From: Zanthoxylum bungeanum
Taxonomy: Eukaryota; Streptophyta; Magnoliopsida; Sapindales; Rutaceae
Length of the DNA stretch: 64,000 nt
Assembly: GCA_019454045.1 (NCBI GenBank)
Contig: SKCR01006522.1
Coordinates: 248,001-312,000 of the forward strand
Direction: 5' to 3'
Position numbers and translations under genes: made by a program. A model generated the notes under the pieces. The model had not been told where the DNA came from and did no database searches. It saw nothing but the letters and a program-made list of their open reading frames with translations. Below are positions 32,660 to 44,077 of the stretch, piece by piece. Numbering within the stretch: position 1 is the first letter of the stretch; each line of letters opens with the position of its first letter.

Positions 32660-34985
32660 TTTAGGGTTGGTGCTCTGAGCGCCATTTTTTATGTATTTTC
32701 CTGCAAATACTTATGTACATATTTTATTAATGAATAAGATAGACAGTTTCTGTAATATAAATTCTTTTATTATATGGAAAAGACGTAAGAGACCATAGAG
32801 TGATTGGTTATGATACAGTTGCAAAAGCGTCGCAACTGACATTGAGAAGTATCATAACAGTGTCATTCTTTAATTGTTCCTGGTTAAGGTTTACAATTAC
32901 TTGGTCAGTAAGTAAACCCGTTGAGACTGGTACGTGTCGTATACTGGAATGTTCGATTCTAATGGTGTCTCATTGAACCATGAGTCTTGAGAGAGTCGTA
33001 TAGACATGTAGGTGTTTATATCAGATAAACACTGAACGACTCACCGAAGATTCTTAATAGATGGTACACCAACGTCAATAAGAATCTTCTCGGGTTGAGT
33101 GAGCATAGTGATCCTCCGACTTGAGATACCACTGTGGATATATGAGGTATCCTCCACACTTTGATGACAGTCACGTCATCGATCTATTTAGATCAGACCT
33201 CCGTCTGTTCGTTGGGTGTGGACTGATCCTCATGATATCCTGTGTGTATCAAGAAAGGATCCGTCAGTTCTGTGTACAGAGCATAGGTATCCAAATTAGC
33301 AATCTGTTAAAATCCATGGGCCCGTGGTACACTGTAGAAATTAGTTCTAAGTGTTATTTAAGAGATTGCTAATAGTTTCGTCGACGGGATTATACCTAAA
33401 GAGATTTGACGTTTATATATATATCTATAGGATAATCCGGATACCTGTGACGGAAGGATTATACGTATGCGGTGACCTCGATCTGTATGGTTCAGGATTT
33501 TATCCGTGTTCGTCATAATTTACGAGTGGGTAAATTATGGACACGAAATTGGATTTCGTGACGGATATGCCTAAACCTAGAGAGTCCACTAATGAGGTAT
33601 ACTCGTTGGGCACTAGGGCAACTTTTATAAATAATATTGATTATTTATAAATCGTTTAACGGTTAAACGAAAATACATGCTTTTGGCCATTTATTAGATA
33701 TCGAATTATGAAATTTGATATTTATATTTAGTATATGTATTATTTATTTTATGTAAATATAATACATATATTTTGGGATATTTATATTTAATTATTTATT
33801 TATTCAATTTTTGGATAATTAAATCAATTAAATATTTAATATTCTTTTTCTTATAAAGATAAGATAAATGGCTTTTAATGATTGGAAATTGTGGCCAATT
33901 TTAATTGGTTAACTTGGTAAGATTTAATTGGGTAATTTGTGATAAGTTTTGACTTATTTGTTTATTAGAAACCACAAATTTAATTAAATCAATTTCCAAA
34001 TATATTAAACAAAAATTGGAATTTGTGGATATAATAATTCCCTCAAATTTCGGCAATTTGAGGGATATTATATAAGACTTTTTCTTTTTTGTTTTTCATA
34101 ACAACAAACCCTAAAACTCAAATACAAAAAGGAAGAGAGGAAGAGGAAAAGAAGAAAAGAAGAAGAAAGTTGAAAATCTAGCATTTTAGTAAGCTTTTTT
34201 CACCTTTTCTTTTTATGAAAAATGTTTCTACAATACTAGGCCTTAATATGATTAGCTTAGTTTGTTCTCTACTCTTCCATGGATGATATTTGATGATTAG
34301 GGAGCTTGAATGAAGATGAAAGCATGTATAATTAATTAGATTACTTAAATTAGCTTATTAAGTAATCTTTATGCCATATTGATGAATTGTTGCCATTCTA
34401 GAGTTTAGTAGCCACTCATGGTAAACCTAGAATTGTTCTTAGTGTATTTCATGATGGTGAGACTCATTTGGTGTTGGAAATTTTGAATTAAAGCATTGAA
34501 TTTAATTTATTTGGTGGTAATTGATTATTTTGTGAAATAATTAAATTAGGGTTTCAAACCTTCACCAAAATTGGGTCTTTTCATATATGTGATGATTTTA
34601 GATGTATATATGATGTATCTAAAATTTGAGAATTTTTGGAATTGATTTGGACATGTTTTGAACTTAATTTCGGCAAAACTGTTTTCTGAAATTGTAAAAC
34701 TGAATTTTTATGTTTTAGACATAAATAAATCATTTTGGAATTGATTTAGAATCAATTAAAATTGTTTTGAATAATTTTGGACTAAAATGATTAAAATTCA
34801 AAGTTTTGGGCCAATTGGTAATTTCTGAAAAATTTGATTTTTGGGTAAAAATTTCAGTTATTAAATATTGATTAATTGAAATAAATTAGTTTATTTTAAT
34901 TACTCAATAAAATAATTGAAATCGGAAAATTTTGATTTTCCGCGATCCGCTGCGTTTACCCAAATTACCACCCGAAACCCCAACA
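32660..34985 (+). repeat. 5' LTR of the copia element
   Basis: Matches 44078-46449 along its length. It begins TTTAGGGTTGG where the 3' copy has TGTTAGGGTTGG, and ends AACCCCAACA. About 45 bp present at 46087-46132 are missing here. An 83-codon frame (33121-33372) inside it recurs in the 3' LTR and is not a gene. Confidence 0.9.
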
Positions 34986-34989
34986 AAAA

Positions 34990-35001
34990 TGGTATCAGAG
35001 C
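34990..35001 (+). promoter_or_regulatory. tRNA-iMet primer-binding site of the copia element
   Basis: TGGTATCAGAGC, a perfect match to the usual plant copia primer site, four to five bases after the 5' LTR. Confidence 0.9.
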
Positions 35002-35234
35002 AGGTCTGAACCTCGACACATAATATGAATAAGCCCTTAAATTCATTATTTTGATTATGTTCTTTCATGATACATGCTTATATTTTTTTTAATTTGATTA
35101 AATTAAATATATTTCATCTTTGCGGAAAATCCCTCTTTTAATAAGGTTGTGTAAGTAGTATGTATTGGATACATATTTCTTAGTCCGTCTTGTCAATACG
35201 GTTTGTGGATATCTGTTCTATGACTGCATCTGAG

Positions 35235-35532
35235 ATCGTGCCAAAGCTGTGAGGGTGTAGTTGATAGAAATTTATTCACACTGGATGTATATGTGATACT
35301 AGACAAATCCAAGCGAAAGCGGAAATCCTGAACGTGCCAGAGCTGTCAGGACTACGCAAGTATCTTGAATTTGTCATTGACAAGTTTAACCTTGGTACGC
35401 CTCATTGTGAACGTGCCAAAGCTGTCATAACGAGAAACGGCCAGGACCGAAATCCATGAGTCACTATTGAGTGATTGACAATGTGTTGTCTACCTAATGA
35501 ATATACGTAGGCGAGAACGTGCCAAAGCTGTG
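35235..35532 (+). repeat. Four spaced copies of a 17-bp leader motif
   Basis: GAACGTGCCAAAGCTGT-type motifs start at about 35235, 35330, 35409 and 35515 (spacing 95, 79 and 106 bp) in the untranslated leader between primer site and gag. The first and second copies each carry one or two mismatches. The function is unknown; RNA packaging or translation control are possibilities. Confidence 0.8.
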
Positions 35533-35751
35533 AGCTGAAATATATTCATGGGATCCACCTTTCGCTATTAAATTTAATTTGATTAATTGTATGATTGCAT
35601 TCTGTTTGGGGATTACAGTATTGCATGTTATAGTGGGAGGGGCATTTTTAGATTAAAAATCCATGATCTATTTATGCTTTATTTGATTTATATTATTATG
35701 AAACTGTTATGTCTGCTAACCGTTATTCGCTGTCTATATGATAGATTTACG

Positions 35752-35885
35752 ATGGCGGCACCTGTTTCTAATCTTTTTGCCCGTATACTGGATACGAATA
35801 AGCTTAAGGGCGCCGAAAACTTCACAGATTGGGATTTAGATCTGAGAATTGTTCTTGGGTCTGAACAAATAGAATATGTATTCAG
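35752..35885 (+). pseudogene. N-terminus of copia gag, cut by the gypsy insertion
   Basis: ATG at 35752 begins MAAPVSNLFARILDTNKLKG, followed by FTDWDLDLRIVL and EQIEYVF, the usual start of a plant copia gag (DUF4219/UBN2 region). Homology stops at 35882-35886, where gypsy sequence begins. The matching downstream gag sequence resumes at 40602, but roughly 150 residues expected between the two are missing. Confidence 0.8.
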
Positions 35886-35889
35886 TTGA

Positions 35890-36983
35890 AATCTTTGGGA
35901 AAGGAAGAAGCTCAGCATGTAATGGAAGAAATACACGCCGGGGTATGTGGTCCGCACATGAACGGGTTGAATCTGTCCCGCAAGATAGTGAGATAAGGGT
36001 TTTATTGGTCGACTTTGGAGACAGACTGCGCGAGAATGGTAAAGCACTGTTACGACTGTCAAGCATATGGTAATTTGAATCACTTACCGCACACATAATT
36101 GCACGGGTTGTCAGAGCCGTGGCCCTTCTCGGGATGGGGGATTGATATGATTGGAGAAATTCGGCCGAATGCATCGAACGGGCATCGCTTCATAGTAGTG
36201 GCAGTAGATTACTTCTCAAAGTGGGTGGAAGCCGAATCATTCCGTAATGTTACAGCAAAACAGATGGCAAGGTTTATAGCTCGGAACCTCATTTGTCGGT
36301 ATGGTATGCCGCATCATGTAGTGACAGACAACGGGGTCCAATTTCAAGGAGAGACGAAGGCAATGTTGCAGAGGTACGGGATAGGCCACCACAAGTCATC
36401 ACCGTACAGGCCGCAGGCAAATGGGGCAGTTGAGGCAGCCAACAAGACTATAAAGACAATTTTAGCCAAGATGACAGAAAATTGCAGAGATTGGGCCGAG
36501 AAATTACCGTATGCTTTGTGGGGGTACAGAACATCAGCAAGAACAACAACATGGGCCACACCTTACTCCTTGGTCTACGGAATGGAGGCAGTATTGCCAG
36601 TAGAAGTGAAGATACAGTCCCTGAGGGTATTAGTAGAGGCAGGATTACCGGAACAGGAATGGGCCGCACAGAGATTTGATCAGTTAGCACTGTTGGATGA
36701 GAAGAGAACGAAGTCTTTGTATCACATGCAGTTGTATCAGAAGATACTGGCCCGGGCATTCAACAAGAAAGTACGCCCCACCAAGATCCGAAAGGGTGAT
36801 TTGGTACTTAAGCAGTCGAGGCCGTCGACTACAGATCCGAGAGGAAAATTCAGACCTAACTGGGAAGGACCTTACATAGTGCAGAAGGTAATGGGAAATG
36901 GAGCAGTAAAGCTGTCAGACTTGGAAGGAAACGAATTCACCGAGCCGATCAACGTAGACAGATTGAAGCAATACTTTGCCTGA
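35890..36983 (+). pseudogene. Gypsy integrase, 5' part damaged
   Basis: The zinc-binding module is recognisable at 35890-36098 (HAGVCGPHM...CYDCQAY) but contains in-frame stops. The frame 36099-36983 (294 codons) is intact: WGIDMIGEI, TDNGVQF and NGAVEAANKT supply the D-D-E residues, and the C-terminus has KGDLVLKQ and WEGPYIVQKV, ending VDRLKQYFA. It would insert the DNA copy of the element. No other pol domain precedes it. Confidence 0.85.
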
Positions 36984-37239
36984 GGGAAAGAAGACTAAGC
37001 GGTCACCACGAGAATTGGCAGAAGATCTAACCCAACGGGATAGGAAAATCATTCATGCATACACGTAACATTGCATTCTCTTTGTGTTTGTTTCTGTTTT
37101 GTGTTCGCAGGTTCAAAGAAAGGAGAAAGCGGCAGGAATGAGCCAAGCAACGTCAACGCAGTTTCAGTTTTTAGGATGAATCCCAAGGGGCGATGCCCAT
37201 ATCAGCTTGGGGGCATGGCCCATATCATGTCATCTCCAG

Positions 37240-37800
37240 GAATGGAGACACATCATCAGTTCGAGGGCGAGGTCCCTATAGTCAGCGGTGTTGGGTCGAG
37301 GTGCTCAGGGTCGAGGTGCCCCCGTTGTCAGTTGTAGTTCCGGGTCGAGGTGCCCACTGCATCATCAGTTCGAGGGCGAGGTCCATATGGTCAGCGGTGT
37401 TGGGTCGAGGTGCCCAGGGTCGAGGTGCCCCCGTTGTCAGTTGTAGTTCCGAGTCGAGGTGCCCAGGGTCGAGGTGTCCACTACATCATCAGTTCGAGGG
37501 CGAGGTCCCTATGGCCAGCGGTGTTGGGTCGAGGTGCCTAGGGTTGAGGTGCCCCCGTTGTCAGTTGTAGTTCCGGGTCGAGGTGCCCAGGGTCGAGGTG
37601 CCCACTACATCATAAGTTCGAGGGTCGAGGTGCCCCCGTTGTCAGTTGTTGTAGTTCCGGGTCGAGGTGCCCAGGGTCGAGGTGCCCACTACATCATCAA
37701 TTCAAGGGCGAGGTCCCTATGGTCAGCGGTGTTGGGTCGAGGTGCCCAGGGTCGAGATGCCCCCGTTGTCAGTTGTAATTATTGGGACGTGTCCCAGGAT
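37240..37800 (+). repeat. GC-rich tandem repeats in the gypsy 3' UTR
   Basis: Five imperfect units start at about 37251, 37360, 37484, 37608 and 37692 (84-124 bp), built from GGGTCGAGGTGCCC, CCCCGTTGTCAGTTGTAG and CATCATCAGTTCGAGGG. Subrepeats of GTCGAGGTGCCC account for the length differences. Like the 81-bp array in the other Tat-like element, it lies between integrase and 3' LTR. Confidence 0.9.
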
Positions 37801-37929
37801 CGAGGTCCGCTACAGTATCAACTCAACCCGAGGTGGCAGCCGAGCCAGGTAAGTAAAAATGCATTGCATAACTTTGATAGGATTGTTCAAAGTCACACAC
37901 TGCACAAGTCCCATCAAAGTGGGGGCGAC

Positions 37930-40601
37930 TGTAGGCATTGCATTTTCGCATGTGAAACCCGATGATGAGTCTCAATTGGAGGCAATACCTTTTTAGCTAA
38001 GGATATTGCGGTAAACGGAGGTCGGAAGGGGAAATTCGGAATAAGTATGTCATCAAGTTCATTCCATGAGTTCACTGTCTTCGTTGGTGCTGCGTTCGTC
38101 ACTTCGTTCGAACGTCAGGGAGATTGCGGACGTTCGTGCCTCGTTCGAACTGGCGTTCGAACGGAGTCGGTATTTCTGGTTTTGCTGCTAGCCTCGCACC
38201 CCAGCCCAATTAGCTCCCCAAAGCCCATAAAACACATCCCAAATTAAATAAATAAATATTAATTAAAACATTAACTAAATAAGGTGATAATTAAATTAAT
38301 TAAATAAAAAATTACCAAACTTAAACTAAAATCATGCCTAATATAAATAAATTGAATATATTATATACTAAAATTAAAAAGAAGACATACCTAATTAAAA
38401 TCAATCATAACCAATTAAAGCCAATCAAATATTCAACATTCCCTATCTAGCCAAGATTTGTCCCCCCCTCAATCTTTGACTTCCCTTAACCAAACCAAAT
38501 CAAATCCCTTGCTTCCCTTATCCAACACCAAATCAAATCCCTCTTTAATTAGCCAAATCCCTTTCCTTGTCAAGCCTAACCCTTTGCCTATAAAAAGAAC
38601 CATTCACCAAACTTCTCAACCCTAGTCCATAGCTCATACACAAACACAGAAAAATTACAGGAAGAACACACCCAAAAACAGTAAGCAAAGAAATAAAGAG
38701 GAAACGGCAGCGAAACCACAACAAAACGGTAGCAAAAGACGGAGAACGACGACTCAAAACAGTGAGACGACGAACGAGAACAGTGAACCAGTGAACCGGG
38801 AGAGTTGCGGAGCATCCACCATTCCGACGATCGTGTACCGTACATCCGAGAGGTGACATAAAAGGTTAGACCTGAGGGTACTTTTCACACTCATCTTTAT
38901 TTGATTGTTGTTATTTATTTTAATCGTATTTTATTTATTCGTTAAATCTCATTTGTGTATGATGTGTGTTGTGGGTATTGGATGAATGAGAGGTGTGTCA
39001 ACTCTCGCGGTATATCGGATGGAAACCCGGACATAAATTTCATAGCCGATTCCGAATGGACGGTAATATGATCTGTACTCGGGACACAACTCCACGTACC
39101 GCTTGAGTAAAACGGCACCCTCTTTTGTTTTGTATTGCTCTTGTTTATTTACTTTTTTTGTCACTTGAACTCTGTATGTTGTTTATTTATGCATGATTCA
39201 ATCGAGCGCATGGGCTTAGTAAGTGGAATGAAAGATCCCCTATGGGGAGGGGCTAAAGCCCTTTACCACGATGCTTTTCCGCGCCGGTTGATGTGTGTTC
39301 GGTTGGATGCAAGACACGTTCAATCGGATATACTTAGTTAAATATGATTGTCTTTATATTTGTATGCATGATGTGATGTGACGCGCATGGGCTTAGTATG
39401 TTGGTCTAAAGGTCCTCTCTTTGAGAGATCAAGAGCCCCAAAAGGCCACCTTTACGGCAGTACTTTGCTGCGCCCCTTTATTTTGCCAATTATGTATCGC
39501 GTCCCATTTCATGCATCAGGTCTGTTCCCGTTCGAACGCGTTTAAGAACTCAATTCGAACGCGCATGTATCTTGCCTTGTTATGCATCAGGTCTCATTTC
39601 TGTTCGAACGCTTTAACAAACGCCATACGAACGAGAGCATTCTGTTTCATTTCCGTTCGAATGCGTTATCAAACGCCATACGAACGCGAACCTTCTGTTT
39701 ACCGTTCGAACGCGTTCTCGAACGCTACGCGAATGCACACGCATTTTCTTGGTCTTATTATGCATCAGGTCTGGTTCTGTTCGAACGCGTTCTCGGACGC
39801 TATACGAACGCGAACCTTCTGTTTACCGTTCGAACGCGTTATCAAACGCTACGCGAACGCACACGCACTTTTCCTAGTCGTATTATGCATCAGGTCTGAT
39901 TCTGTTCGAACGCGTTTACGAACGCTACACGAACGCGAGTACACTGTATTGAGCCATCATATGTGTGTTTGTATCTATATTGGTTGTCTTCCCTTGCACC
40001 CCGTCATAACATGTTTATCCCCTAGGTTGTATCATTCACTTTTGCATAGACTTAATGTGTTGTAATTCATATACTTATGTCATGATGACATTTGAGCATT
40101 ATTTCTTGTGGTATATCGGATGAAAACCCAGACGTAAATTCCGTAGCCGATTCCGAATGGACGGTAGTACAGTCTGCACTTGGGATACAATTCCACGTAC
40201 CACTTGAGAAGGTGCTCACATGTGTGCTTGTGTGGTTAGTATGTATGCTTGTATTTCTTTGAATAATATGCTGATAAAATTGTATGTTCATTGTTATGTA
40301 CTTCCAAGCATGTGAGATATATGTGCAAGTTTTAGTTTATGCATGTGAAATTAGAAGCATATGCTCTTGGAAATAAGTATTACTTGAGCCTGATTAAATT
40401 ATTATATAAATCCTTTCATTACAAGTGACATGAGTAAGGGACCATTCTGAACCCAACGGTTTGAGGTCTTCCCTTGCGAGGGGTGAGTGCGGCCTTAAAT
40501 CTTTGTCCCGGTTCACACCGGGTGGCGACTCCATGTTATTCCATACTTCCCAACTAGGCCGCGAGCCTAGAGACGGCGTCGCCCAGGTTCTGTTGTCTAC
40601 A
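37930..40601 (+). repeat. 3' LTR of the nested gypsy element (2.67 kb)
   Basis: TGTAGGCATTG...TTGTCTACA, following a polypurine tract. It aligns end to end with the solo LTR at 53579-56619. Inside are two copies of a segment containing GTATATCGGATGGAAACCC...CGAATGGACGGTA (39008-39105 and 40110-40210), repeats around CGCATGGGCTTAGTA (39208 and 39386), and a 400-bp block of TTCGAACGCG repeats (39525-39935). The 214-codon frame at 39421-40065 is an artefact of those repeats. Confidence 0.9.
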
Positions 40602-43600
40602 TCTTGGATCTCTACCGGCGTCATATCGCCAATTTGTGATGTATTTCAACATGAATGGGATTAGCTGTACTTACCAAGAACTGCATCAGATGCTAGTACA
40701 AGCGGAGGAAGATTTGAGGAATGGGGTACCGACTCGCGTTCCCAAACCCACAGCTCTTCCCGCTTCTTCTCATTCTAATAAGAAAGGGAAGAAGAAGAAA
40801 GGGAAGAAGAAGAAGGGTACAAATCTTCCACCCCAGGGTAAAATAGCTAAACCCAAGAGAGCTGCCGAAGACAAATGCCACCATTGCAGCAAGATTGGCC
40901 ACTGGAAACGGAATTGTCCTGACTATCTGGCGCAAATCAGAAAGGAAAGAGCATCTACTTCAGGTACTTTTATTTTTCCCATTATTGATATCTCTTTAGC
41001 TTGTGAAGCTATGTCATCCAGTTGGATTTTGGATTCTGCTTGTCCAATTCACATTTGCAATTCGTTGCAGGTGCTGAAGGGAAGTAGACGGCTTAGTTCT
41101 GGGGAGATGCAATTGCGGTTCGAGAGTAGTGACTCTTTGGATGCAGTTGTTGTAGGCTTATGTGAGATTCCCCTGCCCAGTGGGAGCCTTTTGTTGCATG
41201 ACTGCTTTTTTGTACCTGGATGTGTTGCGAACATCATATCGCTTTTTGTATTAGATACTGATGGCTATAATGTAAATATTAAGAACCGTTCTTTGTATTT
41301 ATATGATAGATATAATGTTCAGATCCTTGTTTGTCCAAATGAGCACGGTCATTACATTTTGCATACCACTCAAGATATCTTTAATGCTGGAATTAATAAA
41401 CGTAAAGTATCTTATATAAATAATACTGAACTTTGGCATATGAGGTTGGGTCATATAGGCGTGAAACGCCTAACCCAGTTGGTTAGGAATGGTTTGATAC
41501 CGGATCTCACCATTGAACCTTATCCAACTTGTGAATCTTGCATTCGGGGTCAAATGACCAAAGCCCCATTTTCAGGTGTAGGACACCGAGCAACTGACTT
41601 ATTGGAACTAATACATTCTGATGTATGTGGTCCCATGAGTCAGACTGCTCACAGTGGTTTTTCCTACTTCGTTACCTTTACTGATGATCTTTCACGGTAT
41701 GGTTATGTTTATTTGATGAAACATAAATCGGAAACCTTTGAAAAGTTCAAGGAATTCCGAAATGAAGTAGAAAAACAAACTGGTAAATATATTAAATGTC
41801 TTCGATCTGATCGGGGTGGTGAATATATGAGCCATGAGTTCATTGATTATTTAAAGGAGAATGGGATTCTCGCTCAATATACTCCTCCGGGTAATCCACA
41901 GCACAATGGAGTGTCTGAAAGGAGAAATCGGACCTTATTGGATATGGTTCGATCGATGTTGAGTTTTACTGATATGCCCTATTATTTATGGGGTTATGCT
42001 CTTTTGACTGCTGCACATCTTTTGAATAAGATCCCTTCCAAAGCTGTTTCCACAACTCCATACGAGATATGGACGAGTAAGAAACCGAATCTTAATTATG
42101 TTAAGATTCGGGGTTGTCCTGCCTATGTCAGGATGGCTCAGCAAGATAAGCTTTTACCTCGGGGGTAGAAGTTTAGGTTTGTTGGATATCCTTCAAATAC
42201 GAAAGGATATTTGTTGTATGATACCGAGCGTCGAAGTGTGTTCGTAGCTCGCTTCGCAAAATTTCTTGAGAAGGAATTTTTATCTCAAAGAGGTAATCAT
42301 AGACAGGTTGAACTTGATGAAGTACAGCCTGGAACCAACGAACCAGTGGAGGAATCTAATGTTCAAATAGATGAAGGGCCTTCAACACAGACACTCCGTA
42401 GGTCTCAAAGGGTACCTAGTCCTTCTGAACGCTTGTCTTTGATACAAGAAAAGAGTCTAGATGTTCTTTTAGTTGAAGAGACTGACCCTTATACCTATAG
42501 AGAAGCGATGTTGGACATCGACTCCGCGAAGTGGCAACAGGCCATAAAATCAGAGTTAGACTTTATGCATCAGAATCAAGTTTGGGACTTGGTTCCGCTT
42601 CCTGAAGGAATTGTTCCTATCGATAGTAAATGGGTTTACAAGCGGAAGCGTGGGCCTGATGGAAAGGTTGAAACCTTTAAGGCCAGACTGGTAGCTAAAG
42701 GTTACACGCAGTGACCTGGAGTCGACTACGATGAAACTTTTTCACCAGTTGCGATGCTAAAGTCTATAAGGATTTTATTGTCTATTGCTGCTTATCACGA
42801 TTATGAGATTTGGCAAATAGATGTCAAAACGGCTTTTCTTAATGGGTTTCTTGACGAAGAAATCTATATGGAACAGCCGGAGGGTTTTGTATCCAGCGAA
42901 ACCTCAGGCATGGTTTGTAAGCTTAAGAAGTCCATTTATGGACTTAAACAAGCTTCGCGAAGTTGGAATCTTCGATTCGATGAGATTATTAGATTGTCTG
43001 GTTTTCTCAAGAATGCAGAAGAATCCTGTGTGTACCAGAAGATCAGTGGGAGTATGATTGTATTTCTAGTTCTCTATGTTGATGACATCCTAATCATTGG
43101 GAATGATATAGGAATGATGCAAGGCGTCAAAGCTTACCTCTGTAAGAATTTCTCCATGAAGGACCTGGGTGAAGCTTCTTATATCTTAGGTATAAAGCTC
43201 TATAGAGATAGAGACAGGAAGCTGATTGGGTTATCCCAATCGTCGTACATTGATAAGATCTTAGAACGGTATAATTTTGCTAATTGTAAGACAGCAAATA
43301 TACCGTTCAGATATGGCATTCATCTTACGAAGAAGATGTGTCCGCAAACAGAAGATGAGAATATTAGAATGTCTAATCAACATTATGCTTCGTGTTTGGG
43401 TAGCATCATGTATGCCATGTTATGTACGAGGCCTGATATTAGCTACGCGGTTAGCGTAACCAGTAGATATCAGTCTAATCCAGGAAATGACCATTGGATG
43501 GCTGTTAAACATATCTTGAAGTATCTTAAAGGTACTAAAGATAAGTTTATTATTTATGGAGGGAATGAACTGCAGATTAATGGGTATACGGATTCTGATT

Positions 43601-44061
43601 TCCAATCGGATCCCGATGATAGAAAGTCTACATCAGGACTCGTATTTACCCTTAACGGAGGTGCAGTTTGTTGGAAAAGTTCTAAACAGGGGTCTACAGC
43701 TGATTCCACAACAGAGGCGGAATATATTGCTGCTTCGAAAGCTGCAAAAGAAGCTGTTTGGCTTAAGAAGTTTATCACAGAATTGGGAGTTGTCCCAAGT
43801 ATTGAGAATTCGATTCCACTATATTGTGATAACACTGGTGCCATTGCGCAAGCAAAAGAACCGAGGGCGCATCAGAAGTCGAAGCATGTGGAACGAAAGT
43901 ACCACATTATTCGAGAGATTGTGTCGCGAGGTGACATTGTCGTGTGCAAAGTTCCTAGTGAAGATAATATAGCAGACCCACTCACAAAGGCCATACCTCC
44001 AAAGTTATTTGATAAGCATGTGGAGTCGATGGGTATTAGATACAATCGATATTGGCACTAG
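40602..44061 (+). pseudogene. Copia gag-pol polyprotein with two in-frame stops
   Basis: One continuous frame from 40605 to 44061 is interrupted only by TAG at 42166 and TGA at 42712. Order: gag end (LPASYRQFVMYFNMNG), a CCHC knuckle (CHHCSKIGHWKRNC, about 40880), protease with LDSACPIHIC (DSA in place of DSG/DTG), GAG-pre-integrase (LWHMRLGHIG...CESC), integrase with IHSDVCGP, SDRGGEY and NGVSERRN, reverse transcriptase with DVKTAFLNG and the catalytic YVDDILII, and RNase H with TDSDF, TEAEYIA, CDNTGAI and VERKYH. Order integrase before reverse transcriptase defines Ty1/copia. The TGA follows YTQ and could be a CGA-to-TGA change. Confidence 0.95.
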
Positions 44062-44077
44062 AGCAAGTGGGAGATTT

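Larger units (their letters stand above)
35886..40601 (+). mobile_element. 5'-truncated Ty3/gypsy element nested in copia gag
   Basis: Only the 3' part survives: integrase, an untranslated region with tandem repeats, a polypurine tract (AAAGTGGGGGCGAC at 37916-37929) and a 2.67-kb LTR (37930-40601). The 5' LTR, gag, protease and reverse transcriptase are absent. The large LTR and integrase style suggest the Tat/Ogre side of gypsy. The family's second LTR copy is the solo LTR at 53579-56619. Confidence 0.85.

Noticed and set aside
33121..33372. 83-codon frame, also at 44540-44791
   Set aside because: Both lie at the same position in the two copia LTRs and have no domain; the similarity reflects LTR identity.
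37193..37965. Repeated Gly/Arg/Val-rich frames resembling a structural repeat protein
   Set aside because: The GC-rich tandem repeats of the gypsy 3' UTR explain them. Unit lengths vary and frames shift between units.
39421..40065. 214-codon plus-strand frame
   Set aside because: It lies in LTR repeats built on TTCGAACGCG, and its repeated Phe/Arg/Asn text is an artefact of those repeats.
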